This document shows, one piece after another, positions 27,378 through 37,025 of a DNA stretch of 38,875 bases (the stretch's first letter is position 1; each line of letters starts with the position of its first letter). The stretch spans positions 1-38,875 of the forward strand of contig NZ_LECT01000035.1 of NCBI RefSeq assembly GCF_001027925.1, written 5' to 3'. Source of the stretch: Rhodopirellula islandica. GTDB taxonomy: Bacteria > Planctomycetota > Planctomycetia > Pirellulales > Pirellulaceae. The notes beneath the pieces are model-generated. The model did no database searches, was not told where the DNA came from, and saw only the letters and a program-made list of their open reading frames with translations. The translations under genes and the position numbers were made by a program.

Positions 27378-30300
27378 GATGAAGTTCCTGGGGAGTGGCT
27401 TGCCGTGGCTCCTTCTTCATCAATGCCTTCATCCGACGAATTGGGAAGCGAGTCCAAGTCTTCGTTGGAACGCTGGCCTGAATCGACACGGCGGCGTGAA
27501 GATCCGTTGGGGGCATGCGGGTCCGCTACTTCATGGGTGACGGATCGTGAGCCCGGTGAGGAACCCTGTCCCTTTCGGTTGAGGTGAGTGGAGCCATAAG
27601 GCGGGATCTTCTCGGAAGCACGCGAGGCACCGGATGACTGCAGAACACGCTCGGAGGTCGGGGGCGAAATCAATGCCGAGATGGCGTAGAAAACCGCCAC
27701 CAGAACCAACGAGATCATGATCAGCTGCGCAGTCACAATCACTCCATCAGGAGCAGCGACCAAAACACCAGCCAACACCACCGCCAGCAAGATGATTGCA
27801 AAGGGATGCCGGCTCTTCGGGAACAACTGAGTCGAGGCTGCAAGCAACAACGATAAACTGCCCACTGCCAACCACATCAAGGTCCGTGACACGGTCAACG
27901 CTGAGAACGCATGCGGGTCGCTGGAGTAGAAAAGGTATTGGTTGCTAGGAACGGTGAACGCGGCATTGGCCGTCGATTCTTTGAGTGAACTGAGCAGCGA
28001 AGTGTTGTCTTGGAAGGGGAACGTGACCCATTCCAGCAACTCGGTGTCATCGACGATTGGCTGCCGAGACAATCGCAACTGCTCGCGTTCCCAACGCATC
28101 AAGCGACCACAGGACGACGAAGCCCAGAACAGGTGGGAGTCGGTGGGAACCGACAATTGCCAATCGATTTGGGCCGATCCAATCGGCAGCTGCATCAGCG
28201 GTTCAATGCCGGTCCACCACGGACTGGCTTCCGTTTCGGTCCACAGGCGAATGTCCAGGAGGTGTCGAGAGGGCGCGTCGGGATCGCTCGTCTGCGTGGG
28301 GCCCACCCCTGCGATCGCCGGCATGTCGATTCGCAATTCGCTGCGACCTCGCGAGGTTGGGATGAGGTTCCCATTCAATCGAGTTTCAATGCGAATGGTT
28401 TTGAGTTGTTCCGACAAACCTATCGAAATTTGTCGCCCGCCTTCGACAACCGCGATCAATTGTTCATGGCGTGTGCGTTGACCGACCAAGCTTCGAAGCA
28501 CCGCTCGAGTGACGCGAACAGGGGATTCTTCGAGTGATTCCTGTTGGAATCGCAATGAGAATGGAGCGTCCGGAATCGAAGTCAGCGACCATTCATTGGT
28601 GAGGATTGGGGCGGCACCGTTTTCAGATGACGCCAACTTTCGAGTGCCGGAAAGCAACCGTTCATCGCCGACGGTGGCCATCCAAATCTGCCCCACACCG
28701 TCAACGACCGAATTGGGAAGGTTCAGACGATAGTCCTTTTCCAGTGTGACTTGGTCAGCGATCGGGGTTGGAATGGCGACGAGGATTTGGTCCACGATGG
28801 GCGGCGGATCCGTGTTCGATGGATGGTCCGTGGCACCGCCCGGGGCATCGTCCTGCGAGTTCGCAGGCACACCCTCACCATCGGAAGCATCGCTTGGCGA
28901 GTTCTCGCCATTGGCCAGCGTCGGTTGGTCCTTGGTTTCGGCTGAGCCATTGGCAATCGTGCTGGAATCCCCCATGTCGTCAACGACCTCGCTCGGGTCG
29001 ATGCCGTTGACGGCGTCGGACTCAGGGCGGATCAGCGTTTGGGAATCCTTGGGCGCATGCAGAAGGTCCCGCAACAAGGATCGCGAAACCAGTTCAATCT
29101 CATGGGTTCCGACCGACAGACGAGGCGTGACGATTTCGTATTGGATCCAGCCATCGGAAAGGGAGTCCGATTCCGATTCCCGAACCATCGCTGGCACGCC
29201 ATCGACGACCGAGGTCCACTGGACGTTTTGCTCGTCGGGCGTCGGGATTTCAAACGGCAAGATGCCTTCTAAATCGATGGTGCTGGTGAGCGTCCAACGG
29301 GTTTGGCTAATCCACTGGTTTCCTTGCGTGCCCATCGAGGTGCTGCCAGCGAGGTTCAGACGCAATGGGCGTTCCGTGAAATTGCCGGTCACACTCCATG
29401 GTCCGTCCACCGACAGCAGCCGAAAACGGCTGGAGGAATCATTGTTGATGCGTTGGAGGTTCTCGCTTTGAGAGAGATCCACGGACCATTGCAGACGTTT
29501 CGCATCGGTGACGTGAAGCGAGGCTTCCGTGACGGCACTGGACGATTCGTTCGTTTGCAGTTTGGGGAGTGTCAGCGTGAGAGGATCGGAGACCATCTCC
29601 TCGGTGACGATGCGTTCGCAAGTGATCACGTATTGGCGAGGCCATTTGCCATCGGACGCATCGGCTTGCCACTGCACCAAACCTTCGGAGATGGAAACAT
29701 CGAGTTCCGTCTCTGCGTCATCGGCCGTCAGGTGCGTCAAACGCCATCCCGACAAATCCAACTGCATGTCTTGCGGGTCGATCCCAGCACCACTGGATTG
29801 CACCGTCATCACGGATCGAGCCAGGCGGTTGGCCATGCTTAGGTCGATCGCAATTTTCAGACGTTGTTGTCGCTGCTTTCCTGACAACCAAACGGGCAGC
29901 TGAAACGCGTCGCGTAGAAACCGAAACGTTTGAGCACGTTCGCCGACATTGACTGTGGCGGCATCCGATGCGATCGCTTCCACACCCAACCGCGGACGCC
30001 ACCGAAGTCGGTGGTCTTCCGCGGTGATCACGGTCACGGTTCCGCGATGACCGATTGCATCGGGGACTCGGGGCAACTGCATGATCCAAGGGGTGGTCGC
30101 GGAAGCTTCGGGAACCGGCAAACGCAGTTGCAAGCGAACCTCGACCAGCGACGTCGACGTCATCGCGTCGGCGCGATCGGTCGAAAAACGAACGCGACGT
30201 GTGGGCGCAGAACTGGATTCTGGCGGTGGATTGGTCTTGGGTTGATTCTGCGAGGTTGCACTGTTCGGTGGATCGTCCCCCAACAAGGTCATCGTCCAGC

Positions 30301-31720
30301 CCGAATCGGAGACATCCATGGCGGTGCCCGTTTCAAATGCCGTGTCGCTGACTTCGTCGCCACCATTGGTCTCAGGCGACAGTGCGTTGTCTCGGCTGTC
30401 GTCGTTGATGGCCACTTCAGGACTGCCGAGCAGGACCGCTCGTTCGGGCAACTCAATTTCAAAGTCGTCCAGCTGCCCTCGCAAGTTGCGAACGATCATC
30501 TGAACTTGCATGGTGGGAGGGTCGGCTGGGGATTCCCAACGCAAGGTCGCGTTGGATTCGGTTTCCAACAGGCGAGCGGCCTGAGTGGCCGAAGGCAGCC
30601 ATTGCCACTTGAACGCGAATTCACCGCCTTGGCTGTCGATTTCAAAACGCGAACGTCGTTTCGACTCATCCTCGGAGTCCGATTCTCGGCGGGCCAATTG
30701 ACGCAAGACTTCACGTCCATTGCCGACGATCTCAGCGGTGATCAGAGGAGGCGAATTCCGGTTGGCTTCCCATTGGTGAGGGTCGACAGAGATTTCGACC
30801 CGCGTTGGGACGGTCGGCAGTGACAGGGGCAGGAAGCTGGTCAGCGGTCCCAGACGGCGCACTCGCGTGGACATCTTCAATTTGCAAATGCAGTCGATGG
30901 GGTTGTTGGGCGAGGCGGCTTCGGCAGGCAGGACAAGTTCATAGCTCAACCCAGCATTGGCTCGTGAAGAGTTTCCTAGGGCGGCGTTGCCGTTGCCGTT
31001 GGCGGACGATGCCGCGTCCAGCAGCTCATCGCGTGCGGCGGCTTTGCTTTGGGCAACACGAACGAATGCACGCGCCAGTTCCCGCTCCGGTCCGGCATCC
31101 GAGGATGCCTCGTCTGACTCGGCGTCCCGATTCGAGTCGCTCTCGCGGGATCCATTGTTGAGACCGACGTCATCGTCATGGGGGACCATCTGAACCACCG
31201 CAGGTTCCAATAAATGGAAGCCGTTGAGGCCCAGGTCCAGGACAATGGGAGTCAACGTGCCCTCTCGAGTGCTTCGAGGGTCGATGACGAAGTGGCAGTC
31301 CAATTCGAATTCAGCACGCTGATCATGGGCCGAACCGACCAAGTTGATGCGTTGCAACGTGGCGCGGCGGTCTTGAACCTGAATGCCCTGTTCCAATCGA
31401 CGCAAGCGATCGATTTCCTCGAATGACATTCGAGGCATGACCACAGGCGTTCCCGATTCGTCCAGAAACAAAAACGCATCGGGAGTGATACCGCCGGATT
31501 CGCCACGGATGATTTCCGGGAGGGGCGTGGTACCAGGAGGCTGCGCTGTGAGGTTGGCGGCAAAACCAATTGCGAAGAGCAGGCACGCTACCAGCCTGCC
31601 GCAGCCTGCCGGTCCGGGGAAGATCGTCGCGATGTTGGGCAGAAAGCGGACGGAGCGATCGCTCGCATCCCGGCGGCATCGGGATGCCGGCGCATGAATT
31701 TGGCCCGAGTACCGATCCAT
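27374..31720 (-). CDS. Large secreted/membrane-anchored protein of unknown function (1448 aa)
   Basis: From the ATG at 31720; the frame is open to 31801 but the extra 27 residues look non-coding. Seen: a long n-region, then a hydrophobic core at 43-57 (LVACLLFAIGFAANL) ending LTAQ, a likely signal-peptidase site at 59/60. About 1200 residues of mainly beta-type, Ser/Asp/Glu-rich sequence follow. Two to three membrane segments lie at about 1270-1350 (MWLAVGSLSLLLAAS, FAIILLAVVLAGVLVA, LIMISLVLVAVFYAI), and the Ser/Arg/Asp-rich tail of ~95 residues would be cytoplasmic. This layout repeats in modules 1 and 2 of the next gene, so a common origin is plausible. The start of the mature part (DAFLFLDESGTPVVMPRMSF) loosely resembles module 2 (DVLVPLDSNNQPMGNKAYIP). 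No enzyme motif was found. The stop overlaps the giant ORF start. Confidence 0.8.
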   Translation of the reverse strand: MDRYSGQIHAPASRCRRDASDRSVRFLPNIATIFPGPAGCGRLVACLLFAIGFAANLTAQPPGTTPLPEIIRGESGGITPDAFLFLDESGTPVVMPRMSFEEIDRLRRLEQGIQVQDRRATLQRINLVGSAHDQRAEFELDCHFVIDPRSTREGTLTPIVLDLGLNGFHLLEPAVVQMVPHDDDVGLNNGSRESDSNRDAESDEASSDAGPERELARAFVRVAQSKAAARDELLDAASSANGNGNAALGNSSRANAGLSYELVLPAEAASPNNPIDCICKLKMSTRVRRLGPLTSFLPLSLPTVPTRVEISVDPHQWEANRNSPPLITAEIVGNGREVLRQLARRESDSEDESKRRSRFEIDSQGGEFAFKWQWLPSATQAARLLETESNATLRWESPADPPTMQVQMIVRNLRGQLDDFEIELPERAVLLGSPEVAINDDSRDNALSPETNGGDEVSDTAFETGTAMDVSDSGWTMTLLGDDPPNSATSQNQPKTNPPPESSSAPTRRVRFSTDRADAMTSTSLVEVRLQLRLPVPEASATTPWIMQLPRVPDAIGHRGTVTVITAEDHRLRWRPRLGVEAIASDAATVNVGERAQTFRFLRDAFQLPVWLSGKQRQQRLKIAIDLSMANRLARSVMTVQSSGAGIDPQDMQLDLSGWRLTHLTADDAETELDVSISEGLVQWQADASDGKWPRQYVITCERIVTEEMVSDPLTLTLPKLQTNESSSAVTEASLHVTDAKRLQWSVDLSQSENLQRINNDSSSRFRLLSVDGPWSVTGNFTERPLRLNLAGSTSMGTQGNQWISQTRWTLTSTIDLEGILPFEIPTPDEQNVQWTSVVDGVPAMVRESESDSLSDGWIQYEIVTPRLSVGTHEIELVSRSLLRDLLHAPKDSQTLIRPESDAVNGIDPSEVVDDMGDSSTIANGSAETKDQPTLANGENSPSDASDGEGVPANSQDDAPGGATDHPSNTDPPPIVDQILVAIPTPIADQVTLEKDYRLNLPNSVVDGVGQIWMATVGDERLLSGTRKLASSENGAAPILTNEWSLTSIPDAPFSLRFQQESLEESPVRVTRAVLRSLVGQRTRHEQLIAVVEGGRQISIGLSEQLKTIRIETRLNGNLIPTSRGRSELRIDMPAIAGVGPTQTSDPDAPSRHLLDIRLWTETEASPWWTGIEPLMQLPIGSAQIDWQLSVPTDSHLFWASSSCGRLMRWEREQLRLSRQPIVDDTELLEWVTFPFQDNTSLLSSLKESTANAAFTVPSNQYLFYSSDPHAFSALTVSRTLMWLAVGSLSLLLAASTQLFPKSRHPFAIILLAVVLAGVLVAAPDGVIVTAQLIMISLVLVAVFYAISALISPPTSERVLQSSGASRASEKIPPYGSTHLNRKGQGSSPGSRSVTHEVADPHAPNGSSRRRVDSGQRSNEDLDSLPNSSDEGIDEEGATASHSPGTSS

Positions 31721-31985
31721 CGGTATCAGGAAGTGGAGAGTCGAGAAAGACGTTGGTCCGGTCAACGGGGCACCGTCACAGAAGAGTGGCGCGGCGATCA
31801 ATCAGAAGAGGCTTCCCAGTTTACGCAAATCACGTGACCGGTAACAGCTTTTCCTGCCGAACCGGGCAACATCCAGTCATCTCAAAACCCCTTTCACCGC
31901 TACGATCTGACCAGACCGACCATTCTGACGCGGAAAAGAGCGGCGAGTCCCCCCCCGAAAAGCGATGCAGGTCGGTTTCAGAGAT

Positions 31986-32333
31986 TTATCCCGCGTGGCG
32001 TCGTCGCCACAGGAACCGGAGGTAATCGAGCATCATCCACTGGACGATCAGCAGAGCTACGGGCCCGCCGAACAGGAAAAATTGGCTGACCTTTTCGTTT
32101 TCGAACCATTTCACTCCCGCCGCACCCAACGCCGACAAAGAGGCCATCACGAAGGCACCGTTGATCAGCAGCAAGCCGCAGGACAACACCACTGAACTGA
32201 GAGATGTCAGGCAACCACCCGCGAAATCGGCCAATGGCATCGAGGTCGCACCAATCCGCTCGGTTTCCTCGGGGGGCGAATCGGTCCGGTCGATCCCCAT
32301 TCGCGAACCACGCTGCCCCTCAGGAACCTTCAT
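31986..32333 (-). CDS. Small membrane protein of unknown function
   Basis: 115 aa from ATG 32333 (MKVPEGQRGSR); ATG 32420 and TTG 32468 give longer versions that reach the divergent kinase gene. A polar N-terminus rich in Arg/Glu is followed by two strongly hydrophobic stretches (LTSLSSVVLSCGLLLINGAFVMASL and FFLFGGPVALLIVQWMML) and a basic C-terminus (RFLWRRRHAG). Topology suggests both ends in the cytoplasm. No family is recognised. It is divergent from the histidine kinase and stands 265 nt upstream of the giant-protein operon on the same strand. Confidence 0.55.
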   Translation of the reverse strand: MKVPEGQRGSRMGIDRTDSPPEETERIGATSMPLADFAGGCLTSLSSVVLSCGLLLINGAFVMASLSALGAAGVKWFENEKVSQFFLFGGPVALLIVQWMMLDYLRFLWRRRHAG

Positions 32334-32459
32334 CAAATCTTCTATGTTGCGAGATGCTGTGGAAAACACCAAACGGTAGACTGGGACGGTTTGGCGGTCA
32401 CTGAATGAAAAGCGAGACATCGAGCATGCGTCCCAAATTAGCATGGCCGTTATCTGTGG

Positions 32460-33851
32460 ATGAAACAACCTGCCAGTGATGTCACGTTTGCCTTTGTCGA
32501 ATCGAATGACGGTATGAGCCCGGACGCCCGCCCAAGACCTTCACCGATCTGCTTTTCCCAACCACGATGGCGGTCGTTCGGTCCTGCCATCGTCGGGATG
32601 GTTCTGATTCTGATTTTGGTCATCGCCGGGGCATCCTCCTGGTTGGTCGGGGGGGGCAGTCTGGCCATCATCGGATTGTCGCTGGTGTTTCGCCATTGGC
32701 ACGACACGCAACGGGACGACGCGGTTTCCGCTTACGTTCGCGAGAGCACCGAAGACATTCAAAAGTGGCAAGAACGGCTTCGTTGCCTGCACGCGGAAAC
32801 CAAACAAAACGCCTCCGCGTTGTTGCAGCTCAGCGACGGGGTGATCGTGTTGGCAAAGGATTTCTCTGTCCTCCTGATCAACCCCTCCGCGGTTCGATTG
32901 TTGGGGCTGAAAAAGCGTGACGCGTTGCTCGGTCGTTGCTTCACCGAGTTGGTGCGGGTGCCTCAGTTGTTGGCGTCGATTCGTTCGGCGGTCAAAGAGC
33001 AGCAACCGCAGGAGTTCGCGGTGGAAGTGCACGACCAGGGTGTCATTCGTCCTTTGCGGGTGCGGGTGGATCTGATTGACACCGGCGAAGAGTCGAATTT
33101 GCAATTGTCGCTGCGTGATGAAACGGAATCTCGCCGCGTGGAGGACATGCGTCGGGAATTCATCGCCAACGTGTCGCATGAACTGAAAACACCCTTGGCC
33201 GCGATCAAGGGATACGCTGAAACGGTCGAGTTGGCGGTCCAAGACGATCCCGATGCGGCTCTGCACTTCATGCAGCAGATCACCGCGCAGTGCTTGCGGC
33301 TGGAACGATTGGTGCACGAAATGATGCAGTTGGCCAGGGCTCAGGCCGGGCCGGCAAACCTGCACCTGTCCAGCGTTTCACTGGCGGAAATTGTCGGTGA
33401 CGCGATTCGGACTTACGAACCCGTTGCGGTCGCCAATGGATTGGATTTGATTCCGGAAATCCCACCCGGCAAGGCCAAGATCATTGCCGATCGAGAAGCG
33501 ACGCTGACAATCGCCAACAACTTGATCGGCAACGCCATTCGTTACACCCCCACGGGAGGAGAGGTGCGGGTTTCGATCGAAGAACAGCCCGAGCATTGGG
33601 CGTTGATTGTGAAAGACACCGGGGTGGGGATTCCATCGGCCGAGCAAAACCGAATCTTTGAACGCTTCTATCGCGGCAGTCGAAACGAAGAATCCAGCAC
33701 CAGTGGCACCGGGTTGGGACTGGCGATCGTCAAGCATCTGACCCAGGCTCAGGATGGCAATGTTTCGGTCGCCAGCACACCCGGCGAAGGCTCTCGTTTT
33801 TGTGTTTGCTTGCCTGCCGTGCAATCTTCGACGGAACTGAACCGGGTTTAG
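32460..33851 (+). CDS. Membrane sensor histidine kinase (PhoR-like)
   Basis: 463 aa, ATG at 32460. Seen: two membrane segments near 43-80 with almost no periplasmic loop, a linker helix, a PAS-like domain at about 115-225 (LLQLSDGVIVLAKDFSVLLINPSAVRLLG), the HisKA box FIANVSHELKTPLAAIKGY with phospho-accepting His240, and the ATPase domain with NNLIGNAIRYTP (N), DTGVGIP (G1), IFERFYRG (F) and GTGLGLAIVKHL (G2). All catalytic boxes are intact. The organisation matches PhoR-type kinases, but no response regulator, pst or phoU gene is nearby, so the partner is unknown. The next gene, an S41 protease, begins 79 nt downstream. Confidence 0.92.
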   Translation: MKQPASDVTFAFVESNDGMSPDARPRPSPICFSQPRWRSFGPAIVGMVLILILVIAGASSWLVGGGSLAIIGLSLVFRHWHDTQRDDAVSAYVRESTEDIQKWQERLRCLHAETKQNASALLQLSDGVIVLAKDFSVLLINPSAVRLLGLKKRDALLGRCFTELVRVPQLLASIRSAVKEQQPQEFAVEVHDQGVIRPLRVRVDLIDTGEESNLQLSLRDETESRRVEDMRREFIANVSHELKTPLAAIKGYAETVELAVQDDPDAALHFMQQITAQCLRLERLVHEMMQLARAQAGPANLHLSSVSLAEIVGDAIRTYEPVAVANGLDLIPEIPPGKAKIIADREATLTIANNLIGNAIRYTPTGGEVRVSIEEQPEHWALIVKDTGVGIPSAEQNRIFERFYRGSRNEESSTSGTGLGLAIVKHLTQAQDGNVSVASTPGEGSRFCVCLPAVQSSTELNRV

Positions 33852-33930
33852 CAGAGCAGGGTTTCGTCGGACGGCGGTTGGCGTGATACGATGGGCGGGT
33901 TCTCGCTCATCTCCGTTTTCTGACCTCACC

Positions 33931-35394
33931 ATGCTCCCACGAAACTTGACGCTGCTTTGTTCCGTGCTGGTCATCTCGTTCGCGTGTTATGTGATCCACC
34001 AGCGAACCAGAACCGCGATGATGGTGGGCGAAGCGTTGGAGATGATCGATCGATTCTACGTCGAGCCGGTCGACCGACGGACTCTGCTGACGTCCGCGAT
34101 GGCGGGCATGACATCGACGCTGGATCAGCACAGCGAATACATTCCCCCGGTCAGCTACCAAGCGTTCCAGGACACGATTCACCAGGAATTTGCCGGCATT
34201 GGGATCTATGTCGATCAGCCGGTTGAAAACGAACCGGTCCGGGTGATCACCCCGCTGGTGGGCTCGCCTGCTCTTCACGCTGGGCTGATGCCGGGAGACG
34301 CCATCCTCGAAGTGGACCATGAATACGTCGGGGATTTGGACATCCGGTCCGTCAGTGAACGCTTGCGAGGCCCCATCGCAACCACCGTCGAATTGTTGGT
34401 CCAGCGTGGCGATGAAAAAGTCAAGTTGAGCGTGATGAGGGACACCATTCAGTTGGAATCGGTCATCGGGGATCACCGCGATGAAAACAACGACTGGGTG
34501 TTTCGTTTGAGGCAGCAACCAGACATCGTGTACGTGCGAATGACCAGCTTTGGTGACAAAACGGTCAGCGAACTCCGAAATGTGCTGAGCCGTTTGATGC
34601 CGAAATCAGATGTGTCGGGGGTGGTGCTGGACCTGCGCGGCAACGGCGGCGGGCTGCTCCATGCCGCGGTGGAAGTTTGCGATATGTTTTTGAGCTCCGG
34701 GAAAATTGTCAGCACCAAGACTCGCGGCGGTGTGGTCGAGGACGAGGTGTCAGCGACCGCCGGGACTTTGGTCCCACCTCGGATGCCGGTCGCGATCTTG
34801 ATCGATGAGCATTCCGCCAGCGCCAGCGAAATTGTTGCGGCCGCGCTGCAGGACCATGGCCGAGCGACGATCGTCGGCACGCGAAGCTATGGCAAAGGAA
34901 CCGTTCAGAATATCTTGCCCTTGGAATATGGACGCAGTGCTCTGCGACTGACCGTGGCCAAGTACTATCGGCCCAGCGACAAAAACATCCACCGTGGAAT
35001 CGACGACACGGAAGAAGACGTGTGGGGAGTGAGCCCTGATCCTGGCATGAATGTGAAGGTCTCCGAAGAGGACCTCAGGCAATTGGCTCGCTTCTGGGAA
35101 GAGGCCTCGTACCCTTCTCTTAAAAATCGAGATTTGGCGGACGCTCAGTTGAAGTTGGTCGATCCTGATCGGGAGGTTGAGCCGGCTGCGGACGAGGGGG
35201 CCTCGGAACCGCAGAAGGAATCGTCCGAGCCGGAGCAGCCTTCGGCAGAGAACGAAACGACCTCCGAGAACGACGATTCGGAAGTTGAGCAACCACGTGC
35301 CAAATCGGCTTGGGATTTGGACGCGCCCTTGCGAACGGCCGTGAAGGCCATTCAATCGGAAAATGGAGCGGTGTCGAGGGCCACTGCAGCGTGA
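33931..35394 (+). CDS. S41 C-terminal processing protease (CtpA/Prc family) with PDZ domain
   Basis: 487 aa from the ATG at 33931, which starts a signal-anchor (LTLLCSVLVISFACYVI). The ORF extends upstream to 33883 without support. Seen: IDRFYVEPVDRRTLLTSAMAGM, DQHSEYIPP, a PDZ domain at about 80-160 with GIGIYVDQP and AGLMPGDAILEVD, then the S41 core with VVLDLRGNGGGLL, DEHSASASEI (catalytic Ser297) and GTRSYGKGTVQ (catalytic Lys322). The 25-residue Ser-Lys spacing equals that of E. coli Prc. It degrades or trims extracytoplasmic proteins from the C-terminus. A Glu/Pro/Ser-rich acidic tail (about 410-470) is unusual. It may share a transcript with the kinase upstream. Confidence 0.93.
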   Translation: MLPRNLTLLCSVLVISFACYVIHQRTRTAMMVGEALEMIDRFYVEPVDRRTLLTSAMAGMTSTLDQHSEYIPPVSYQAFQDTIHQEFAGIGIYVDQPVENEPVRVITPLVGSPALHAGLMPGDAILEVDHEYVGDLDIRSVSERLRGPIATTVELLVQRGDEKVKLSVMRDTIQLESVIGDHRDENNDWVFRLRQQPDIVYVRMTSFGDKTVSELRNVLSRLMPKSDVSGVVLDLRGNGGGLLHAAVEVCDMFLSSGKIVSTKTRGGVVEDEVSATAGTLVPPRMPVAILIDEHSASASEIVAAALQDHGRATIVGTRSYGKGTVQNILPLEYGRSALRLTVAKYYRPSDKNIHRGIDDTEEDVWGVSPDPGMNVKVSEEDLRQLARFWEEASYPSLKNRDLADAQLKLVDPDREVEPAADEGASEPQKESSEPEQPSAENETTSENDDSEVEQPRAKSAWDLDAPLRTAVKAIQSENGAVSRATAA

Positions 35395-35601
35395 CCAGGC
35401 TGGGGGCACATTGTCGCACTTCGCCAATGATTCGCCGCGATTTGCCGCGAAAAACGCTTGGCATTCGAGCGTGAAATTCATCTCTTTGGTTTGGCGGTTG
35501 TGATTCTGGATTCCGCATTGGTAAGCTAGATGCTGGGCTGAAACGGCGATGACGCTGTGATGTTGCCACCGCCAGGCCCTCCAAAATCACTTCCATTCAA
35601 G

Positions 35602-35994
35602 ATGAGTTCCCCGATGAAATCGATCGTTTACGTTGTTGCCGCCTTGGCCGCCGTTGGAATCATGGTCGCCATTTCTGCCACGCCTGATCAGGCACCTGAA
35701 GTTGAAACAGCCACCGCCGCTGCCGTCGTCGCAACGCCGGAAGTCATGGCCGAAGCTGGCACGATGACTTTGGAAGTGCCTGAAATGCACTGCCAATTCG
35801 CTTGCTTCCCTCGTGTTCAGGAAACCCTGGAAAAGAACGAAGCGGTCAGCGAAGTCGCTTTGGTCGATCAGCCGGATCCGAACACTTTGACAGTCAAGAA
35901 AGTCGTCGTGAAGTATGACGCTGGGTTCGATGTCACCTCGGCTTTGGCCGCTTTGCAAAAAGAAGGTTTCAGCTCCGCCCAAAAGGTTCAGTAA
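35602..35994 (+). CDS. Exported heavy-metal-associated (HMA)-like domain protein
   Basis: 130 aa from ATG 35602 (a second ATG at 35614 is equally possible). The N-terminus has a hydrophobic segment (SIVYVVAALAAVGIMVAI) that is a signal peptide or anchor, followed by an Ala/Val/Thr-rich linker. The C-terminal ~75 residues have an HMA-type pattern: TMTLEVPEMHCQFACFPRV, VALVDQPDPNTLTVKKV and DVTSALAALQKEGFSSA. The metal loop is C-x3-C (CQFAC) rather than the usual CxxC. Metal (copper or other) binding outside the cytoplasm is inferred. It is 26 nt upstream of the chelatase gene and may be co-transcribed. Confidence 0.75.
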   Translation: MSSPMKSIVYVVAALAAVGIMVAISATPDQAPEVETATAAAVVATPEVMAEAGTMTLEVPEMHCQFACFPRVQETLEKNEAVSEVALVDQPDPNTLTVKKVVVKYDAGFDVTSALAALQKEGFSSAQKVQ

Positions 35995-36020
35995 TCGGCT
36001 TTGCCCGCGAGGTTGGCTCG

Positions 36021-36950
36021 ATGGAAGGTCGTTCACCTGCAAAGCAAGCCACCTCCAACCTGAACACAGGTCGAGATCTGCAGTCTCGGTCCAAGGGGCA
36101 CTCGTCTCATGGAATTCTGCTGATCGGCCACGGGACTCGCGATCAACGCGGGACCGATGAATTCTTTGAGCTAGGCGAGAGATTGGCTTCGCGTCTGGCT
36201 GGACGAGCGATGGTTCAGCCTTGTCTGTTGGAGTTTCAATCGCCAACGATCGACGAAGGTTGGCGACGCTTGCTGGACGCCGGAGCGGAACGGGTCACGG
36301 TTTCGCCGCTGCTGTTGTTCGCCGCGGGGCATGCGAAGTCCGATATCCCCGATGCGGTGGAAAGCGTCGCTCGCCAGACGCAAACGCTCAACCGGATCGC
36401 TGGCTACAGCCGCCCGATTTCGCGACAACCTCACATGATCGATCTGGTTCGCGAGCGATTGATCGAATCGCTGGAATCAGCGGGGAAAGCCGGTGTTGGA
36501 ACGTCTCCATCAACCGCGGTGGTGATGGTGGGCCGCGGCAGTTTGGATCCCTGTGCTTCTTCGGACATGCGATTGCTGACCGAAGTCACGCTCCGTGGAC
36601 GCAAGCAAGAGGGGGCTCATTCGGGAACCGCTTCGCAGTCGATCGCGGATCGCTATGAGATCAACGCGGGTGGTTGGGGCACCACGTTTTATGCAATGGC
36701 TCAACCGCGATTGCCTGACACGCTGGAGCAATTGGCGGCAAGCGGTCGGTTCGGGCGAATCGTGGTTCAGCCACACTTGCTGTTTTCGGGGCGTCTGTAT
36801 GACGCGATCGTTCGTCAGACAAACGAGGTCGCGGCGAAGTTCAGTGAGATCGATTTCGTTGTCTCACGGTACTTGGGGCCAGATGCCAAGGTGGCCGCGG
36901 CAATCGCCGATCGAATCGATTCCCTGCAATCCGAAAAGGCCGGCGAGTAG
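36021..36950 (+). CDS. CbiX/SirB-type sirohydrochlorin chelatase family protein
   Basis: 309 aa, ATG at 36021. Two related halves are seen. The first has LLIGHGTRDQRG (His37) and VSPLLLFAAGHAKSDIP (His104), the two metal-handling His residues of CbiX/SirB. The second repeats the pattern as VVMVGRGSLDP and VVQPHLLFSGRLYDAI, with both His replaced by Arg, so only the N-terminal half should be catalytic, as in two-domain CbiX proteins. The family inserts Co or Fe into sirohydrochlorin for cobalamin or siroheme. No other cob/cbi or cys gene is nearby, so which metal is used cannot be told. The N-terminal 30 residues are unconserved. It is convergent with the unknown gene at 37026. Confidence 0.87.
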   Translation: MEGRSPAKQATSNLNTGRDLQSRSKGHSSHGILLIGHGTRDQRGTDEFFELGERLASRLAGRAMVQPCLLEFQSPTIDEGWRRLLDAGAERVTVSPLLLFAAGHAKSDIPDAVESVARQTQTLNRIAGYSRPISRQPHMIDLVRERLIESLESAGKAGVGTSPSTAVVMVGRGSLDPCASSDMRLLTEVTLRGRKQEGAHSGTASQSIADRYEINAGGWGTTFYAMAQPRLPDTLEQLAASGRFGRIVVQPHLLFSGRLYDAIVRQTNEVAAKFSEIDFVVSRYLGPDAKVAAAIADRIDSLQSEKAGE

Positions 36951-36952
36951 GT

Positions 36953-37006
36953 CCCCATTCCATTGGGGCAATCTGGTTTGGGGAGGTTGCCAATGTCAGT
37001 GGCAAC
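36953..37006. terminator. Double hairpin between convergent genes
   Basis: CCCCA/TGGGG (36953-36968) and GTTGCCA/TGGCAAC (36986-37006, 7-nt loop) lie in the 75 nt between the stops of the chelatase and the minus-strand gene at 37026. There are no strong T tracts, so a bidirectional terminator is inferred from position and symmetry only. Confidence 0.35.
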
Positions 37007-37025
37007 CCAGGTGGTCGGACGTTGC

